A stretch of 10,878 bases of DNA from Paraglomus occultum (Eukaryota > Glomeromycota > Glomeromycetes > Paraglomerales > Paraglomeraceae). A program made the position numbers and the translations under genes. Positions 7,850-10,878 of the stretch are shown here, piece after piece (position 1 is the first letter of the stretch; each line of letters starts with the position of its first letter). The notes under the pieces are model-generated. The model was not told where the DNA came from, did no database searches, and was given only the letters and a program-made list of their open reading frames with translations. The stretch covers positions 1 to 10,878 of the forward strand of contig CAJVPJ010001283.1 of NCBI GenBank assembly GCA_910592205.1, given 5' to 3'.

Positions 7850-10002
7850 TCAATCGTACAGTGGAATTCTCCATTCTAAGAATTTCTGCATTCTATTTTC
7901 CTCTTGACGACCTATTGGTCTCAGAGATCTTTGATCATTCGAGAGTCAAGAAATAAGAGATGGACTAATCTTGTAAGACAACCAGTTATCGATCCAAGAA
8001 AAGGATACGGTTCATCAATGTACTTTTGCATATCCCTTAATGCATTTATCTGGTTTTGCACAAACCTTTTCGTCAAGAAACGCAAGACTCGTTAGAATAC
8101 GAAACAGAAATCAACACACTTCACGAGTTAATAATAATAATTTTCTACCTCGTGTGTGAGTTATTTAAATATTCCATAAATTCATTGTCAGACGATATTT
8201 CATCAAAATCTACAATTTCCATGACATCAAACTCGTTTTCTGTTCCATCACGCTTAATTTCATAAAACGGTTTATTTACGCTGAATAAATATTCGATAAG
8301 CGCTTTTGGTCTCTCTTCTTGTAAACCCTGACAGACCAGGTACCTGATGAATGAAGAGCAGTTCAAATAAAAAATATGTACACAAAAATATGAATTGGCA
8401 AAGTGCATAATGTGACTGAGTTTGGGACCTGTCACAGTTCGGAACCCAGGTCACTCAGCCCACAACCCAGTTGCCTCATTTTCGAACCCGGTCACTCAAT
8501 ACAACATGCTCACCTCTCTGAATTTGCAGGCCGGCTTGGTAACGGTTTGATTATTGATATTCGGCCAAAACATCGAAACAAGATCCATATCAGACCGGTT
8601 GTAAACGCTGTGTACGCGTCAAATAATTTCAATACAAAATCGCCATCTAATTTAAATATAACAGTTAATTCGAGTATCGAAGTTATTCGAGTTCAGAATG
8701 GGACGGAATCTTACTTCTTCGAAGTATCATAAACATTATCAATGTTTGACAAAGAAGTAGTTGTTTTGTCAATTCTTCCTGCATTTCTTCCCTACCCTCG
8801 ACACGAAAACCCTATAAAAAACGTCTAATTAACAAACATCTTTATAGCGAGGAAGGCTGTCAGAGAATTCTTACTCCATCGGCGGTGACTAGATCAACAC
8901 CAGAGCCATCCGCAGCCTCGAGTATTACTTTAGCAAATTCTCTTATATTCTGCTCAATACATATATTACCTAAAAGAGTGAAAGAAAAAGGACACCATGA
9001 GCGTAATTTTCCAATTTCCATCTGTAGACTGGTTTTTGAGCTTACCAGTTCCGTCACCGCCATGAAATATTTCCAACGATTCGTTCGCACGCGCGTCGGG
9101 ATGAAACCTCTCTATGTTGAAATCAAGTTCGCCTGCAAGCGTTATACCCCAACCACGAACAGGCTGATTTGATGTATGCCTTCTCCACAGTAAATACTCT
9201 GAGAAACCACCAGGACCACCGCACAAGTCAGCAAATCTGAATTCCTAGTTAATGTAAGCGGGTACATCAACGGTAGAACTACTGAATAAAACGACGATTC
9301 GTTAAATCATTGTTACAGACCCTATCGCTCTGTACATCGTTTTTGAGTTCTGAGAGTCGTTTTAATGCATCTAAATGGGCGAGCTTGGTAGCGGATCGAT
9401 TCATAAATATCGAAATTCCCGTCTTTTCGTACGGATTTGCTTTACTTCTTGCCGCCGTCAGCAATTCGTGAGGGGCATCTCCCAGACGGCTCTATACTTT
9501 AGACTTGATAAGATACCCGAAATGTGACGTTAACCTTGCAAATTACCCGAGAAACAAACCTTTTCAGCCGATAGAAGATCAAGCTGTAAGTACGGTATAA
9601 ATCCATCGGACTTTTCTGATTTCTATTATGATCGCACGAAATTTTAGTCGCCAGTCTCAAAAAATTGCATTTGTAAAAGGAGTCTGTCTTACCGGCCGAA
9701 CATTGATCTTTAATCCTCTCAATGCGCCTCCCGCTTCTAGTCTTCGACGACAAGATACATAATCGCGCGTGTTTCGTCTTGAACCAGGTGCCTCCTGGCC
9801 ACGACGATGAGAAGAATTTGTCGGCAAACGAGGACACGTCTGAGCTGTTGGAAGCGGAATAGGCGATCTGAGGGGAGTATTTCGATATTCTGGGTCTTCT
9901 TCTGTTGAATGTACACTATGGTGTCTGGAAAATGTTTAAACGATTGAAGACACGGAACGAAAAAGATATATGTAAAAAACCTGTGTATGGGTCTGAATCC
10001 AT
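7850..10002 (-). CDS. CMTR1: cap-specific mRNA (nucleoside-2'-O-)-methyltransferase, CMTR1-like
   Basis: This enzyme family methylates the ribose 2'-O of the first transcribed nucleotide of capped mRNA, giving cap-1. Eleven exons: 10002-9981, 9901-9693, 9583-9560, 9491-9283, 9236-9046, 8969-8875, 8811-8715, 8646-8514, 8343-8149, 8065-8009 and 7919-7850. Introns are 46-170 nt, every phase agrees, and the product is 433 residues. The RrmJ/FtsJ fold is complete: KANPYEKTG...FMNRSATK with catalytic K121; SAM-binding ADLCGGPGGFSEY (157-169); acidic SAM loop near LAGELDF; TADGG with D249; FVLKLFDAY with K289; PLPSRPANSERYLVCQGL with E326. K121-D249-K289-E326 is the family tetrad. The C-terminal part (ALIEYLFSVNKPFYE, then VQNQINALRDMQ and WRIPLYD) matches the closing region of animal CMTR1 in layout. 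The G-patch and WW domains of animal CMTR1 are absent, so this is a catalytic core with a short N-terminal extension. Residues 1-85 are least certain: exon 1 has 22 nt, exon 3 only 24 nt, and exon 2 is chosen by intron phase. Confidence 0.9.
8419..8498. repeat. about 3-4 diverged tandem copies of a 20-bp unit inside methyltransferase intron 8
   Basis: Three adjacent copies are seen at 8438-8457 (TTCGGAACCCAGGTCACTCA), 8458-8478 (core AACCCAGTTGCCTCA) and 8479-8498 (core TTCGAACCCGGTCACTCA). A weaker fourth copy (TTTGGGACCTGTCAC) lies just before, at about 8421-8435. The array sits in the 170-nt intron (8344-8513) and is clearly more GC-rich than the other introns. It explains why this intron is about twice the usual length. 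Confidence 0.7.
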
Positions 10003-10541
10003 GTTAACAGAGCCAGAAAATCAACGATGTGTCAACACCAACAGTGTATTAAAATGGTTAAAAACACTGTTCACCGAGACAATTAAAGTAATCTACGGTA
10101 ACACGGAGTAGATAAAGGAGACACACTCAGCCTCAATAAGTCGGCCAGCTCGCGATAAGACGTAAGTCTGCCAACAGCTCCAGATTAAGACGGGTCTTAA
10201 TTGGATAATATCCAGTTGGCACACATCTATAATGTAACTTGCATCCGGAAACAATTGAGATCAATAAGATATGACGATAAATTAAAATATCCATCAGTTG
10301 AAATATGTTCAGCAGTCAAATGACCTAAATATAAATAATTCTATGTTGTTAGAACGAAGATAACGTCAATAAGTAAAAGCTGGTTGGCAGAGTTATTTAT
10401 AATTACATGTAACAACACAACAATTTATTAAATGTGTAATATAGACACGTTATTTTCGATAACAAAAGAGCATATGACAAATCAAGGCTGACCGACCGTA
10501 CATTAAGCACAGGGGGTGAATATCAAGTAAATCTTACGGAC
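10003..10541. promoter_or_regulatory. upstream region of the methyltransferase gene
   Basis: This is 5' flanking DNA of the minus-strand methyltransferase; its start ATG at 10002-10000 sits in the context AACATGG. No splice-linked upstream exon with a better start was found. The only plus-strand frame reaching into it (9905-10111) is antisense to the gene's first exons and is not supported. The rest is AT-rich with no recognised element. Confidence 0.45.
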
Positions 10542-10675
10542 TACAGTCAACTCTCTTTATAGAGACCGCCTGTGCTCTGCCCGTTTTCAAAAACGTCATA
10601 TAATTTATTATATCTAACTACGCTGCATATAACGACCGATTTTGAGGCTGGTCGTTATAAAGAGAGTTGACTGTA
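10542..10675. mobile_element. MITE with pogo/Tc1-mariner-type ends (130 bp plus TA duplications)
   Basis: The element covers 10544-10673. Both ends are the perfect 18-bp inverted repeat CAGTCAACTCTCTTTATA, and similarity continues inward as ACGACC/GAGACC. TA flanks it at 10542-10543 and 10674-10675. CAGT ends and a TA duplication are the signature of the Tc1/mariner superfamily, with the pogo/Tigger group most likely. A second, internal hairpin (ATAACGACC and GGTCGTTAT) lies in the right half, at about 10629-10659. There is no coding capacity. The perfect ends suggest more recent insertion than the 7171-7369 element. It lies about 540 bp upstream of the methyltransferase start. Confidence 0.87.
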
Positions 10676-10878
10676 GTATTAGCAAATACTTTAAGGTTTA
10701 AAGAACATTGAGCGATTGATACTTGTTAGCGTTACCCGAACCACACCACGAGGAGGTCAAGTATCATGTGGTTCAAAAATAAAAATGTTGGTAACTGTGT
10801 CGGGATCGTACCAGCTAAAGGACTTACAAACTACAGACCAGTTGAACAACTAGACATCCACAATTATGCCCCGCTACG
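10676..10878. other. right end of the window, no gene seen
   Basis: No open frame or RNA gene is supported in these 203 bp. The notable content is the interlocked pair of inverted repeats at 10717-10774, listed separately. Sequence after 10780 becomes less AT-rich toward the window edge and could be the start of another feature that is cut off. Confidence 0.4.
10717..10774. repeat. two interlocked inverted repeats (a-b-a'-b')
   Basis: Pair a is TGATACTTG (10717-10725) with CAAGTATCA (10758-10766), 9 bp perfect. Pair b is GAACCACA (10738-10745) with TGTGGTTC (10767-10774), 8 bp perfect. The pairs alternate rather than nest, with 12-nt spacers after a and after b, and a' abuts b' directly. As RNA this could form either of two exclusive hairpins or a pseudoknot-like fold. 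As DNA it could be a compound protein-binding site. No function is recognised. Confidence 0.55.

Noticed and set aside
8438-8498. tRNA gene or SINE suggested by GGTTCGAA-like motifs
   Set aside because: No cloverleaf, acceptor stem or matching A box at the right distance; the motifs belong to a 20-bp tandem repeat inside an intron.
8403-8732. 109-codon plus-strand frame
   Set aside because: It is antisense to methyltransferase intron 8, exon 8 and intron 7, and arises from the exon's codon pattern.
9499-9837. 112-codon minus-strand frame (SSFADKFFSSSWPGG...) over methyltransferase exon 2
   Set aside because: It runs through a strong GTAAG donor at 9692 and cannot be joined in phase to the next exon: its phase gives an immediate TGA. 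The overlapping frame ending KINVRP joins cleanly to LDLLSAEK.
9905-10111. 68-codon plus-strand frame
   Set aside because: It is antisense to the first exons and upstream region of the methyltransferase gene, has no domain and no upstream support.

Overview
The window reads as nuclear DNA of a filamentous or early-diverging fungus. It is AT-rich. It holds three recognisable protein genes split by short introns (46 to 170 nt) with fungal-type signals: GTAAG or GTATGT donors, CTAAC/CTGAC-like branch points close to the acceptor, and TAG/CAG/AAG acceptors. It also carries small non-coding DNA transposon derivatives and simple repeats. An arbuscular mycorrhizal fungus (Glomeromycotina) would fit the AT content, the intron style and the gene content, but the species cannot be fixed from the sequence alone. 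I see no bacterial operon, CRISPR array, rRNA or tRNA.

Layout. 1-77 is a (GTA)n microsatellite. 78-2285 is AT-rich and poorly coding: it has a decayed minus-strand reading frame (626-991) and a possible but unrecognised multi-exon minus-strand gene (about 1324-2000). 2286-5328 (minus) is a complete five-exon gene for a Swa2/auxilin-type clathrin-uncoating co-chaperone of 906 residues. 5329-5943 is the shared upstream region of two divergent genes. 5944-6644 (plus) is a three-exon GNAT acetyltransferase of 161 residues. 6645-7849 separates two converging genes and holds a 199-bp pogo/Tc1-mariner-type MITE (7171-7369). 7850-10002 (minus) is an eleven-exon cap-specific mRNA 2'-O-methyltransferase (CMTR1-like, 433 residues) with the full K-D-K-E tetrad and a small tandem repeat inside one intron. 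10003-10878 is upstream sequence with a second MITE (10544-10673) and an unusual interlocked pair of inverted repeats (10717-10774).

The three genes belong to separate housekeeping processes: vesicle traffic, small-molecule or protein acetylation, and mRNA cap maturation. Nothing suggests a joint pathway. No single-frame ORF shows the full GNAT or methyltransferase protein. Both were rebuilt by splicing, and intron phases agree at every junction. I found no convincing previously undescribed system. The points most worth a second look are the two MITEs, the interlocked inverted repeats, the duplicated clathrin-binding motif in the auxilin, and the micro-exon and very short intron in the methyltransferase.
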